From the NCBI RefSeq assembly GCF_017968885.1, contig NZ_CP072913.1:976001-1040000 (forward strand): a stretch of DNA of 64,000 nt, written 5' to 3'. Below, in pieces: positions 18,275 through 25,602 of this stretch. Below the pieces are notes generated by a model that made no database searches, was not told the DNA's origin, and saw only the letters and a list, made by a program, of their open reading frames with translations. Each line of letters opens with the position of its first letter. Within the stretch, counting starts at the first letter, position 1. The translations under genes and the position numbers were made by a program. The stretch is from Pseudomonas sp. Tri1 (GTDB lineage: Bacteria; Pseudomonadota; Gammaproteobacteria; Pseudomonadales; Pseudomonadaceae).

Positions 18275-18312
18275 AGGAGGGGCACTGGGCTGGCGTCTCT
18301 GTCAGCCCATCA

Positions 18313-19029
18313 TTACGGTATCGACACCTCAATCACCCCATCCGCCGTCATCGTCACTTGGCTGGTGCCTGGTTCGACTTCCGGCGTGACCGACTCAGCA
18401 TCCATGGACGCGGCTTTCATCATCATCTGCGGGCGCATGAACGGTTGTGGGTAACCGTTGGTGTTGAAGTTCAGGTTGACGATTTTGTAGCCCTTGCCGC
18501 CCAGGGCGTCGGTGGCCAGTTGGGCGCGGGCCTTGAAGGCGTTGACGGCGTCCTTGAGCAGGGCGTCTTCGCTGCTTTGGCGCACGGCGGTGGAGATGGC
18601 GAAGTCCATGCCGCCCATTTTCATATCGGTGAGCAATTCGCCGGTGAGCTTGGACAGGGCGGCGAAGTCGGCGCTTTCCAGGCGCAGTTCGGCGCGTTCG
18701 CGCCAGCCGGTGATTTTCCCGCCTTTGTTGTCGTAGATCGGGTAGCTGCTGCGGCTGCCCTGGCGCAGGGTAATGTCCTTGACCTGTTTGGCCTGGCCGA
18801 TGGCTTTGTTCAGCGTGGTGCTGACGGTGGCGGCGAGTTTGGCCGGGTCGGTGTTCTGTTCCTCGGTGTAGAGGGTGACGATCATCAGGTCGCGCGCCAC
18901 GTCCTTGTTGACTTCGGCACGCAGGGAAATCTGGTTGTAGTGCAGCTCATCGGCGGCCAGGGCCGGCAGGCTGGCGAGAGTGCCGAGGCTGAGGGCGAGC
19001 AGGGCGGCGGGGCGACTGAACGTGTGCAT
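18313..19029 (-). CDS. Secreted SIMPL-domain (DUF541, YggE-like) protein
   Basis: A 238-aa product with a signal peptide of about 25 residues (MHTFSRPAALLALSLGTLAS, then LPALA before the cut), followed by one SIMPL/DUF541 domain. Diagnostic features: LRAEVNKDVARDLMIVTLYT with paired beta strands, VSTTLNKAIGQAKQV, the WRERAELRLES strand, and a C-terminal TMTADGVIEVSI strand. Related proteins in E. coli (YggE) and elsewhere are periplasmic and form oligomeric rings; their biochemical role is not settled. It lies between the dpp cluster and roxS, as the corresponding gene does in P. aeruginosa, and is transcribed divergently from roxS. Confidence 0.88.
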   Translation of the reverse strand: MHTFSRPAALLALSLGTLASLPALAADELHYNQISLRAEVNKDVARDLMIVTLYTEEQNTDPAKLAATVSTTLNKAIGQAKQVKDITLRQGSRSSYPIYDNKGGKITGWRERAELRLESADFAALSKLTGELLTDMKMGGMDFAISTAVRQSSEDALLKDAVNAFKARAQLATDALGGKGYKIVNLNFNTNGYPQPFMRPQMMMKAASMDAESVTPEVEPGTSQVTMTADGVIEVSIP

Positions 19030-19194
19030 GAAAGCTCCTTGGGATGAGGCGCAGGGGTAAGGTCCGGGCCTGCGTGAACGGTAAGACTCTAGCTTTTATG
19101 GGCGGGTTCGCACAGTTACAACTTCTATACAGATACGAGGGGTCGTGGAGCTTTTGTGGCGAAGTGTGTCATTTCGAGGCTGTGGCGCTTTGCC

Positions 19195-19231
19195 GCACAG
19201 TTGTCTGTGCAACCCACGCCTTGGTTATACT
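19195..19231 (+). promoter_or_regulatory. Candidate roxSR promoter with overlapping inverted repeat
   Basis: -10 TATACT at 19226-19231 and -35 TTGTCT at 19201-19206 (19-bp spacing). A perfect inverted repeat GCACAG-TTGT-CTGTGC (19195-19210) covers the -35, a good place for an operator, possibly for RoxR itself. Confidence 0.45.
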
Positions 19232-19268
19232 CCGTGCGATCCGCCTGGAGCGCTCATCAGGAGAGCTC

Positions 19269-20531
19269 ATGCTCGCCCCTTTGCAACTGACTTCCGCCTC
19301 TCGCCAGAACCTCTGGCGCCTGACGTTTATCCGCATTCTGGTCCTGGCTGCCCAGGCCGGTTCCGTGGGGCTCGCCTATTGGTTCGACCTGCTGCCGCTG
19401 CCTTGGCTGCAGCTGGCGATCACCCTGGCCTGTTCCAGCGTGCTCTGTGCGCTGACGGCCATCCGTCTGCGCACCTCGTGGCCGGTGACTGAGCTCGAAT
19501 ACGCCGTGCAGCTGGCCTGTGACCTGTTTATCCACAGCGCGCTGCTGTATTTCTCCGGCGGCTCCACCAACCCCTTCGTCTCCTATTACCTGGTGCCGCT
19601 GACCATCGCCGCCGTGACGTTGCCATGGCGGTTTTCGCTGATCCTTTCCGGTATAGCCCTGGCGCTGTACACCTTGCTGCTGGCGCGTTTCTACCCGCTG
19701 GAGACCTTCCCCATCGCCCGGGAGAACCTGCAGATCTACGGCATGTGGCTGAGTTTCGCGCTGGCGGCGGCGGTGATCACGTTTTTTGCCGCGCGCATGG
19801 CCGAGGAACTGCGTCGCCAGGAAGAACTGCGGGCCATCCGCCGTGAAGAGGGCCTGCGGGATGAGCAATTGCTGGCCGTGGCGACCCAGGCCGCTGGCGC
19901 CGCCCATGAATTGGGTACCCCGCTGGCGACCATGAGCGTGCTGCTCAAGGAGATGCGCCAGGATCACCACGACCCGGCACTGCAAGAGGACCTCAGCGTG
20001 TTGCAGGATCAGGTCAAGCTCTGCAAGGAAACCCTGCAGTACCTGGTGCGCGCCGCCGAGGCCAACCGCCGGCTGGCCATCGACATGCAGGATGTCACTG
20101 ACTGGCTCGACGAGGCCCTGAACCGCTGGCACCTGATGCGCCCGGAGGCCAGTTATCGCTTCCAGCGCCTGGGCCAGGGCCCGGTGCCGCGCATGGCGCC
20201 GCCGCCGGACCTGACCCAGGCGTTGCTGAACCTGTTGAACAACGCTGCCGACGCCTGCCCCGAAGGCCTGGAAGTGGCGCTGGACTGGAACGCCTATGAG
20301 CTGACCATCAGCATTCGCGACCATGGCGCTGGTGTGCCGCTGGCGATTGCCGAGCAGATTGGCAAGCCGTTCTACACCACCAAGGGCAAAGGTTTCGGCC
20401 TCGGCCTGTTTTTGAGCAAAGCCAGCGTGACACGCGCCGGCGGCTCGGTGAAACTCTACCCCCATGAGGAAGGCGGCACGCTCACCGAGCTGCGCCTGCC
20501 CCATGCCGACCGAGGAGACGAACATGAGTGA
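19269..20531 (+). CDS. roxS: Redox-sensing histidine kinase RoxS (RegB/PrrB family)
   Basis: A 420-aa inner-membrane kinase. ATG 19269 follows AGGAG closely; earlier in-frame codons read through the promoter. The N-terminal half has about six transmembrane helices with the RegB-family motif GGSTNPFVSYYLVPL (the predicted quinone-sensing stretch). Next come the phospho-acceptor helix with His213 in AAHELGTPLA, an N-box LLNLLNNAADACPEG, and a G-box GKGFGLGLFLSKASV near residues 373-387. The redox-active Cys of RegB homologues, expected just after the H-box, may correspond to the Cys in QVKLCKETL. With RoxR it regulates respiratory oxidase and cyanide-tolerance genes in pseudomonads. Confidence 0.94.
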   Translation: MLAPLQLTSASRQNLWRLTFIRILVLAAQAGSVGLAYWFDLLPLPWLQLAITLACSSVLCALTAIRLRTSWPVTELEYAVQLACDLFIHSALLYFSGGSTNPFVSYYLVPLTIAAVTLPWRFSLILSGIALALYTLLLARFYPLETFPIARENLQIYGMWLSFALAAAVITFFAARMAEELRRQEELRAIRREEGLRDEQLLAVATQAAGAAHELGTPLATMSVLLKEMRQDHHDPALQEDLSVLQDQVKLCKETLQYLVRAAEANRRLAIDMQDVTDWLDEALNRWHLMRPEASYRFQRLGQGPVPRMAPPPDLTQALLNLLNNAADACPEGLEVALDWNAYELTISIRDHGAGVPLAIAEQIGKPFYTTKGKGFGLGLFLSKASVTRAGGSVKLYPHEEGGTLTELRLPHADRGDEHE

Positions 20532-21084
20532 CGAGATCCAAGTCGACGGCGAAGAACTGCCGCACCTGTTGCTGGTGGATGACGACGCTACTTTTACCCG
20601 CGTGATGGCCCGGGCCATGTCCCGTCGCGGCTTTCGCGTGAGCACTGCCGGTTCCGCCGAGGAAGGCCTGAGCATCGCCCAGGCCGACCTGCCGGACTAC
20701 GCTGCCCTGGACTTGAAAATGGACGGTGACTCGGGCTTGGTGCTGCTGCCCAAGCTGCTGGAGCTGGACCCGGAAATGCGTGTGGTGATCCTCACCGGTT
20801 ATTCGAGCATTGCCACCGCGGTCGAAGCCATCAAGCGCGGTGCCTGCAATTACCTGTGCAAACCGGCTGACGCCGATGATGTGCTGGCGGCGCTGTTGTC
20901 CGAGCATGCCGACCTCGACACCCTGGTGCCGGAAAACCCCATGTCGGTGGATCGCCTGCAATGGGAGCACATCCAGCGGGTGCTGACCGAGCACGAAGGC
21001 AATATCTCCGCCACCGCCCGCGCCTTGGGCATGCACCGGCGGACTTTGCAGCGCAAATTGCAAAAGCGTCCCGTGCGTCGCTGA
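20524..21084 (+). CDS. roxR: Response regulator RoxR (RegA/PrrA family)
   Basis: A 186-aa DNA-binding regulator. The receiver domain has DDD at residues 19-21 and the phospho-acceptor Asp63 in ALDLKMDGDSG. Also present are the switch Thr in VILTGYSSIATAVEAIKRGA and the Lys in YLCKPADADD. After a short linker, a Fis-type helix-turn-helix ends the protein (GNISATARALGMHRRTLQRK), the hallmark of RegA/PrrA/RoxR. The start overlaps the last 8 bases of roxS with GAGGAG upstream, so the pair is translationally coupled. Confidence 0.95.
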   Translation: MSDEIQVDGEELPHLLLVDDDATFTRVMARAMSRRGFRVSTAGSAEEGLSIAQADLPDYAALDLKMDGDSGLVLLPKLLELDPEMRVVILTGYSSIATAVEAIKRGACNYLCKPADADDVLAALLSEHADLDTLVPENPMSVDRLQWEHIQRVLTEHEGNISATARALGMHRRTLQRKLQKRPVRR

Positions 21085-21122
21085 ACCTGCGCTGAACAGG
21101 TGTTGTCCACCCTCGCGACACA

Positions 21123-21160
21123 TCGGGCCGTTGTTCTATGATCGGCCCGAGTCTTTTCTT
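21123..21160 (+). terminator. Probable terminator of roxSR
   Basis: TCGGGCCG pairs with CGGCCCGA across a 12-base loop and is followed by GTCTTTTCTTT. It lies 39 bp after the roxR stop and just before the ABC exporter gene. Confidence 0.6.
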
Positions 21161-21176
21161 TATTTGAGCCTTAACC

Positions 21177-22904
21177 ATGAATCAGAACGCTGAATATTCC
21201 GCGGTCAATGACGCGGTGCGCGGGCAGTTTTTCCGCCGTGTCTGGCAAATGACCACGCCGTACTGGCGCAGTGAGGAGAAGGGCAAGGCCTGGACGTTGT
21301 TGATCGCTGTCATCGCGCTGTCGCTGTTCAGCGTGGCGATTTCGGTGTGGATCAACAGTTGGTACAAGGATTTCTACAACGCCCTGCAAGAGAAGGACAG
21401 CGCGGCGTTCTGGCAGTTGATCCTGTATTTCTGCGGCATCGCCGCGGTGGCGATCCTGGGCGCGGTCTACCGTTTGTACCTGACGCAGATGCTCACCATT
21501 CGCTGGCGGGCCTGGCTGACGGAGCAACACTTTGCCCGTTGGCTCAATGACAAGAACTATTACCGACTGGAGCAGGGCGGTTATACCGATAACCCGGACC
21601 AGCGGATTTCCGAAGACCTCAACAGCTTCACCACTAATACCCTGAGCCTGGGCTTGGGGCTGCTGCGCACTGTGGTCAGCCTGGTGTCGTTCTCGATCAT
21701 TTTGTGGGGGGTGTCGGGCAGCATCGAAGTGTTCGGCTACACCATCCCGGGCTATATGTTCTGGTGCGCACTGGTGTATGCGGCGGTGGGCAGTTGGTTG
21801 ACGCATCTGATCGGCCGTCGCTTGATCACCCTGAACAACAACCAGCAACGCTTCGAAGCCGACCTGCGTTTCTCCATGGTGCGGGTGCGCGAGAACGCCG
21901 AAAGCATTGCGCTGTACAACGGCGAACCGAACGAGAACCGCCGCCTGAGCGGGCGTTTTGGCCTGGTCTGGCATAACTTCTGGGACATCATGCGGGTGTC
22001 CAAGCGCTTGACGTTCTTCACCTCTGGCTACGGCCAGATCGCGATCATCTTCCCGTTCATCGTTGCGGCGCCGCGCTACTTCGCCGGCAAGATCCAGTTG
22101 GGCGAGCTCATGCAGATCAACTCGGCGTTCGGCAATGTGCAGGAGAACTTCAGCTGGTTCATCAGCGCCTACGCCGACCTCGCCGCGTGGCGCGCCACCT
22201 GTGATCGTTTGCTGAGCTTCCGCCAGGCCATGAGCGAGAACGAAGACCGTGTGCCGGCCATTGATGTGCAAAACCAGGGCGACGCATTGAAGGTGCGCAA
22301 CCTGGGGCTGGACCTGGCTGACGGTCGTCATCTGCTCAGCAACACCGACATGACCGTTGAACCGGGTGAGCGGGTGATGCTCAGTGGTCGCTCGGGCAGT
22401 GGTAAATCCACGCTGTTTCGCGCAATGGGGCATTTGTGGCCCGCCGGGCATGGCCATATTCTTCTGCCAGCGGCGCGTTATCTGTTCCTGCCACAAAAGC
22501 CTTATCTGCCGATTGGCAGCCTGCGTGAAGTGTTGAGTTATCCACAGGCTGGCGACGTCTATCCCAACGAGCGTTATGCACAGGTGCTGGAAACCTGTCG
22601 CCTGCCGCACCTGGTTGCGCGGTTGGATGAAAGCAACCACTGGCAGCGCATGCTCTCGCCTGGCGAACAACAACGCCTGGCCTTTGCCCGTGCATTGCTT
22701 TATGCACCGCAATGGTTGTACATGGACGAAGCCACGTCGGCGATGGATGAAGAAGACGAAGCGACGCTGTACCAGGCGCTGATCGACCAATTGCCAGGCC
22801 TGAGCATCATCAGCGTTGGTCACCGAAGCAGTTTGAAACGTTTCCACCCGCGACACGTGCGTATTGAAAATGGCCAACTGGTGGAGCGCACCGTAACCGC
22901 CTGA
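21177..22904 (+). CDS. SbmA/YddA-like ABC transporter, membrane and ATPase domains fused
   Basis: A 575-aa half-transporter. The N-terminal ABC_membrane_2 domain has about six helices (residues 35-340) with the family signature WRAWLTEQHFARWLNDKNYY and the conserved NPDQRISEDL after it. The C-terminal ATPase has Walker [11 protein letters not shown], signature LSPGEQQRLAFARAL and Walker B WLYMDEATSAMDEE, followed by GHRSSL with the H-loop. Relatives include YddA, the bacterial homologues of peroxisomal ABCD transporters, and the membrane part of SbmA/BacA. Substrate unknown; peptides, vitamin B12-like compounds and acyl-CoA are all precedents. It is a single gene, followed by REP elements. 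Confidence 0.9.
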   Translation: MNQNAEYSAVNDAVRGQFFRRVWQMTTPYWRSEEKGKAWTLLIAVIALSLFSVAISVWINSWYKDFYNALQEKDSAAFWQLILYFCGIAAVAILGAVYRLYLTQMLTIRWRAWLTEQHFARWLNDKNYYRLEQGGYTDNPDQRISEDLNSFTTNTLSLGLGLLRTVVSLVSFSIILWGVSGSIEVFGYTIPGYMFWCALVYAAVGSWLTHLIGRRLITLNNNQQRFEADLRFSMVRVRENAESIALYNGEPNENRRLSGRFGLVWHNFWDIMRVSKRLTFFTSGYGQIAIIFPFIVAAPRYFAGKIQLGELMQINSAFGNVQENFSWFISAYADLAAWRATCDRLLSFRQAMSENEDRVPAIDVQNQGDALKVRNLGLDLADGRHLLSNTDMTVEPGERVMLSGRSGSGKSTLFRAMGHLWPAGHGHILLPAARYLFLPQKPYLPIGSLREVLSYPQAGDVYPNERYAQVLETCRLPHLVARLDESNHWQRMLSPGEQQRLAFARALLYAPQWLYMDEATSAMDEEDEATLYQALIDQLPGLSIISVGHRSSLKRFHPRHVRIENGQLVERTVTA

Positions 22905-22916
22905 ACACCTCAAAAC

Positions 22917-23078
22917 CTGTGGGAGCGAGCTTGCTCGCGATAGCAGTAGGTCAGTTGATGTTGCTGTGGCTGACCCGCCGCCATCGCGAGCAAGCTCGCT
23001 CCCACACGGGTTTGTGGTGAATCGGATGTTCATGCCTACAACCGATCCAATGTGGGAGCGAGCCTGCTCGCGATGAAG
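22917..23078. repeat. Three REP copies (REPIN plus a single)
   Basis: An inverted pair at 22917-23006 (GTGGGAGCGAGCTTGCTCGCGAT and its mate), then a forward single copy at 23050-23078 with the AGCCTGCTCGCGAT variant. They fill most of the 279-bp gap before the GntR-type regulator gene. Confidence 0.9.
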
Positions 23079-23183
23079 GCGACTCGGTGTCAGCTCCAGA
23101 CTCGCCATTGCACCCACGGTGATCATACAACCACGTTGCGCTATGATGATGCGCATTCAGCCGTTTTGCCGAGACACAGACCC

Positions 23184-23930
23184 ATGGAAAACCCGATCGA
23201 AGTACCACGCTTTCCCCGCAAGCGCCGCAGCCTGGCGCAGGAGCTGGTGACGGTGTTGACCGAGCAGATTCGCGACGGCCTGCTCAAGCGTGGCGATAAA
23301 TTGCCCACCGAGTCGGCGATCATGGAAGCCCATGGCGTCAGCCGTACCGTGGTGCGCGAGGCGATTTCCCGCTTGCAGGCCGCCGGCCAGGTGGAAACCC
23401 GCCATGGCATCGGCACCTTCGTGCTGGACACGCCGAGCCCGAGCGGTTTTCGCATCGACCCGGCCACGGTGGTCACCTTGCGTGACGTGCTGGCGATCCT
23501 CGAATTGCGCATCAGCCTGGAAGTGGAATCCGCCGGGCTGGCGGCACAGCGCCGCAGCGACGAGCAGTTGGCGGCGATGCGCGCCGCCCTTGACGCCTTG
23601 AACGAAAGCGCCGCCCACGCCAGCGATGCAGTCGCCTCGGACTTCGCCTTCCACCTGGAAATCGCCCTGTCCACCGGCAACCGCTACTTCACCGACATCA
23701 TGACCCACCTGGGCACCAGCATCATTCCGCGTACCCGGGTGAACTCGGCGCGCCTGGCCCACGATGACCAGCAACGCTACATGAACCGCCTGAGCCGGGA
23801 GCACGAGGAGATCTACGACGCCATCGCCCGCCAGGACTCCGAGGCGGCCCGTGCGGCCATGCGTTTGCACCTGACCAACAGCCGCGAGCGGCTGCGCCAG
23901 GCTCATGAAGAGGCGCAAGCGCAGGGGTAG
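23184..23930 (+). CDS. FadR-subfamily GntR transcriptional regulator, likely of aldarate catabolism
   Basis: A 248-aa regulator. ATG 23184 begins MENPIEVPRFPRKRRSLAQE; upstream in-frame codons run through REP sequence. The winged helix-turn-helix occupies residues ~15-85 (KLPTESAIMEAHGVSRTVVR, then REAISRLQAAGQVETRHGIG). The all-helical FCD ligand domain follows (LELRISLEVESAGLAA, FHLEIALSTGNRYF, SREHEEIYDAIARQDSEAAR), with the Asp/His residues that bind a metal and a carboxylate effector in this family. Encoded ahead of the galactarate genes on the same strand, it is the obvious candidate to control them, with an aldarate or pathway intermediate as inducer. This link is inferred from position. 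Confidence 0.88.
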   Translation: MENPIEVPRFPRKRRSLAQELVTVLTEQIRDGLLKRGDKLPTESAIMEAHGVSRTVVREAISRLQAAGQVETRHGIGTFVLDTPSPSGFRIDPATVVTLRDVLAILELRISLEVESAGLAAQRRSDEQLAAMRAALDALNESAAHASDAVASDFAFHLEIALSTGNRYFTDIMTHLGTSIIPRTRVNSARLAHDDQQRYMNRLSREHEEIYDAIARQDSEAARAAMRLHLTNSRERLRQAHEEAQAQG

Positions 23931-23960
23931 CTTCTGTCAGTTGAGATGAAGTCACTGTTC

Positions 23961-24078
23961 CTGTGGCTAGGGGATTTATCCCCGCTGGGTTGCGCAGCAA
24001 CCCCCAAAGGCGGTGACTCAATCCAACCTGGCACACAGAGGTTTCAGTTTCAGGGGCTGCTTCGCAGCCCAGCGGGGA
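23961..24078. repeat. Inverted pair of the GGGGATTTATCCCC repeat
   Basis: Left copy CTGTGGCTAGGGGATTTATCCCC with the GGGTTGCGCAGCAACCC hairpin; right copy GGGGCTGCTTCGCAGCCCAGCGGGGA, which lacks its outer half. It lies 30 bp after the GntR-regulator stop codon. Confidence 0.75.
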
Positions 24079-24129
24079 AATGGTGGCCGGCTTTGTATTG
24101 GGTGCCTGTCTGATAGTAGGCGCGCAGCC

Positions 24130-24315
24130 CTACGTCTCAATCCGCAACATTTGCGGCTCGGATTTATCGGGATCCCAACTCTCGTAACTAACCTCGTAAC
24201 GAAGCTCAACCAATTTGCCGCTGAACGCTTTCAAGTCGGCGTTGGTTACAGTCAATGTCACATTCTTGCGTGGCGTAGCCTCCTCGAACTCAGTCAGTGG
24301 GGGCAAAAGCGCCTA
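24130..24315 (-). pseudogene. C-terminal remnant of a larger protein gene
   Basis: Reading the minus strand in one frame gives about 61 residues to a natural stop (CTA at 24130-24132), including NVTLTVTNADLKAFSGKLVE, LRYEVSYESWDPDKSEPQML and RIET. This looks like the last beta-sandwich of a large surface or Ig-like-repeat protein: alternating strands, an ELRYEV strand, and a terminal LRI strand. The same frame is interrupted by TAG at 24316-24318, and no start or ribosome site precedes it. Codons are more AT-rich (TTG, GTT, AGT, ACT) than the neighbours. I infer a decayed tail of a laterally variable gene; the parent family is not certain. Confidence 0.5.
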
Positions 24316-24483
24316 CCCGAGTAGGGGGATTCGAGCCGACGCCCAGAGCGGTTCGGGCGTCCTTGAGCCGCAAGATCCATCAGTCTTCCAGCGATGTTCA
24401 ACGGCCGACCTGCAAGGCCTCAAGAAAAAATCCTCGCGTTCCACACCCGACAAAAGACGAAATGCAGTTGACGTTCGTATTTT

Positions 24484-24516
24484 AAGTTGTACGATGACCT
24501 ACAACTTCACTTGAAG
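24484..24516. promoter_or_regulatory. Candidate operator of the aldarate block
   Basis: AAGTTGTA (24484-24491) and TACAACTT (24500-24507) form a perfect 8-bp inverted repeat with an 8-bp spacer. Overlapping its end is a second one, CTTCA-CT-TGAAG (24505-24516). They lie 48-80 bp before the kdgD ATG. TTGT...ACAA half-sites are common for FadR-type GntR regulators, and such a regulator is encoded just upstream. Confidence 0.5.
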
Positions 24517-24563
24517 CTGAACCGTTTCCTACAACACATCATTGCGTCCAGGGTGTTCGAATA

Positions 24564-25475
24564 ATGAATCCACAAGAACTGAAGTCCATCCTCTCGTCTG
24601 GCCTGCTGTCGTTCCCGGTCACCGATTTCACAGCACAAGGCGATTTCAATCGCGCCAGCTATATCAAGCGCCTCGAGTGGCTGGCCCCGTATGGCGCCTC
24701 TGCACTGTTCGCAGCGGGCGGCACCGGTGAATTCTTCTCCCTGGCCGCCAGCGAGTATTCCCAAGTCATCAAGACCGCTGTCGATACCTGCGCCACCAGC
24801 GTGCCAATCCTCGCCGGTGTCGGTGGTGCGACTCGCCAGGCCATCGAATACGCCCAAGAAGCCGAGCGTCTGGGTGCCAAGGGTTTGTTGCTGCTGCCAC
24901 ACTACTTGACCGAAGCCAGCCAGGACGGTGTTGCCGCCCACGTTGAAGCCGTGTGCAAATCGGTGAAGATCGGCGTGGTGGTGTACAACCGCAACGTCTG
25001 CCGCCTGAACGCCACGCAACTGGAACGCCTGGCCGAACGCTGCCCGAACCTGATCGGCTACAAGGATGGTCTGGGCGATATCGAATTGATGGTGTCGATC
25101 CGTCGTCGCCTTGGCGATCGCTTCAGCTACCTGGGCGGCCTGCCGACCGCCGAGGTCTACGCCGCGGCCTACAAGGCCCTGGGCGTGCCGGTCTACTCCT
25201 CGGCGGTGTTCAACTTCATCCCGAAAACCGCGATGGACTTCTACCACGCCATTGCTCGTGACGATCACGAGACCGTCGGCAAGATCATCGACGACTTCTT
25301 CTTGCCGTACCTGGACATCCGTAACCGCAAGGCCGGTTACGCGGTGAGCATCGTCAAGGCAGGCGCGAAGATCGTCGGCTATGACGCAGGCCCTGTGCGC
25401 ACGCCGCTGACCGACCTGTTGCCGGAAGAATATGAAGCCCTCGCCGCGCTGATCGACAAGCAAGGCAAGCAGTAA
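24564..25475 (+). CDS. kdgD: 5-dehydro-4-deoxyglucarate dehydratase (decarboxylating)
   Basis: A 303-aa cytosolic enzyme of the DHDPS/NAL superfamily (EC 4.2.1.41). It converts 5-dehydro-4-deoxy-D-glucarate to 2,5-dioxopentanoate (2-oxoglutarate semialdehyde), CO2 and water. The Schiff-base Lys167 is in [10 protein letters not shown] and the general-base Tyr141 in [10 protein letters not shown]. The N-terminal [16 protein letters not shown] and [12 protein letters not shown] are typical of this branch rather than of DapA. Its product is the substrate of the dehydrogenase encoded next. It has its own terminator, so the downstream genes may be reached by read-through or an internal promoter. 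Confidence 0.96.
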   Translation: MNPQELKSILSSGLLSFPVTDFTAQGDFNRASYIKRLEWLAPYGASALFAAGGTGEFFSLAASEYSQVIKTAVDTCATSVPILAGVGGATRQAIEYAQEAERLGAKGLLLLPHYLTEASQDGVAAHVEAVCKSVKIGVVVYNRNVCRLNATQLERLAERCPNLIGYKDGLGDIELMVSIRRRLGDRFSYLGGLPTAEVYAAAYKALGVPVYSSAVFNFIPKTAMDFYHAIARDDHETVGKIIDDFFLPYLDIRNRKAGYAVSIVKAGAKIVGYDAGPVRTPLTDLLPEEYEALAALIDKQGKQ

Positions 25476-25488
25476 CCGACCCGACAAG

Positions 25489-25513
25489 GCCGCTGAGCAA
25501 TCAGCGGCTTTTT
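25489..25513 (+). terminator. Intrinsic terminator after kdgD
   Basis: GCCGCTGA-GCAA-TCAGCGGC followed by TTTTT, 13 bp past the stop codon. A compact strong terminator in the middle of the aldarate genes. Confidence 0.9.
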
Positions 25514-25524
25514 GCAAGGCTTGA

Positions 25525-25577
25525 TCGTTCCCACGCTCGGCGTGGGAACGCAGCCAGGGACGCTCTGCGTTCCTAGA
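25525..25577. repeat. Half copy of the GATCGTTCCCACGCTC palindromic repeat
   Basis: GATCGTTCCCACGCTCGGCGTGGGAACG followed by CAGCCAGGGACGCTCTGCGTTCC. It matches the left arm of the element at 4448-4560 but lacks the right arm. It lies between the kdgD terminator and the dehydrogenase ribosome site. Confidence 0.8.
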
Positions 25578-25602
25578 CAGCTTTTGTAAAAGGAGTAGCT
25601 CC

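Larger units (their letters stand above)
17284..18312. other. 1-kb gene-free region of nested repeats
   Basis: No coding region can be supported. From left to right it holds the upstream region of the first binding-protein gene, a three-copy tandem array with REP cores (17397-17563), a 640-bp palindromic element (17578-18216) with a REP pair nested inside (17901-17992), and a copy of the GGGGATTTATCCCC repeat (18235-18274). The two flanking genes, both on the minus strand, belong to different functional units. Confidence 0.8.
23931..24563. other. 633-bp intergenic region with repeats, a gene remnant and the kdgD promoter region
   Basis: It contains the second-family repeat pair at 23961-24078, a broken gene fragment on the minus strand (24130-24315), and a pair of overlapping inverted repeats just before kdgD (24484-24516). 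Nothing else recognisable. Confidence 0.7.

Noticed and set aside
24310..24350. A tRNA 3'-end-like string (GGCTCGAATCC on the minus strand), which might have been an att site
   Set aside because: The stem that should flank the T-loop does not pair (GTCGG against CCCCC), and no acceptor or anticodon arms are present.
24013..24514. Two small plus-strand open frames before kdgD
   Set aside because: They run over repeats and over the antisense of the gene remnant, lack ribosome sites and show no protein-like pattern.
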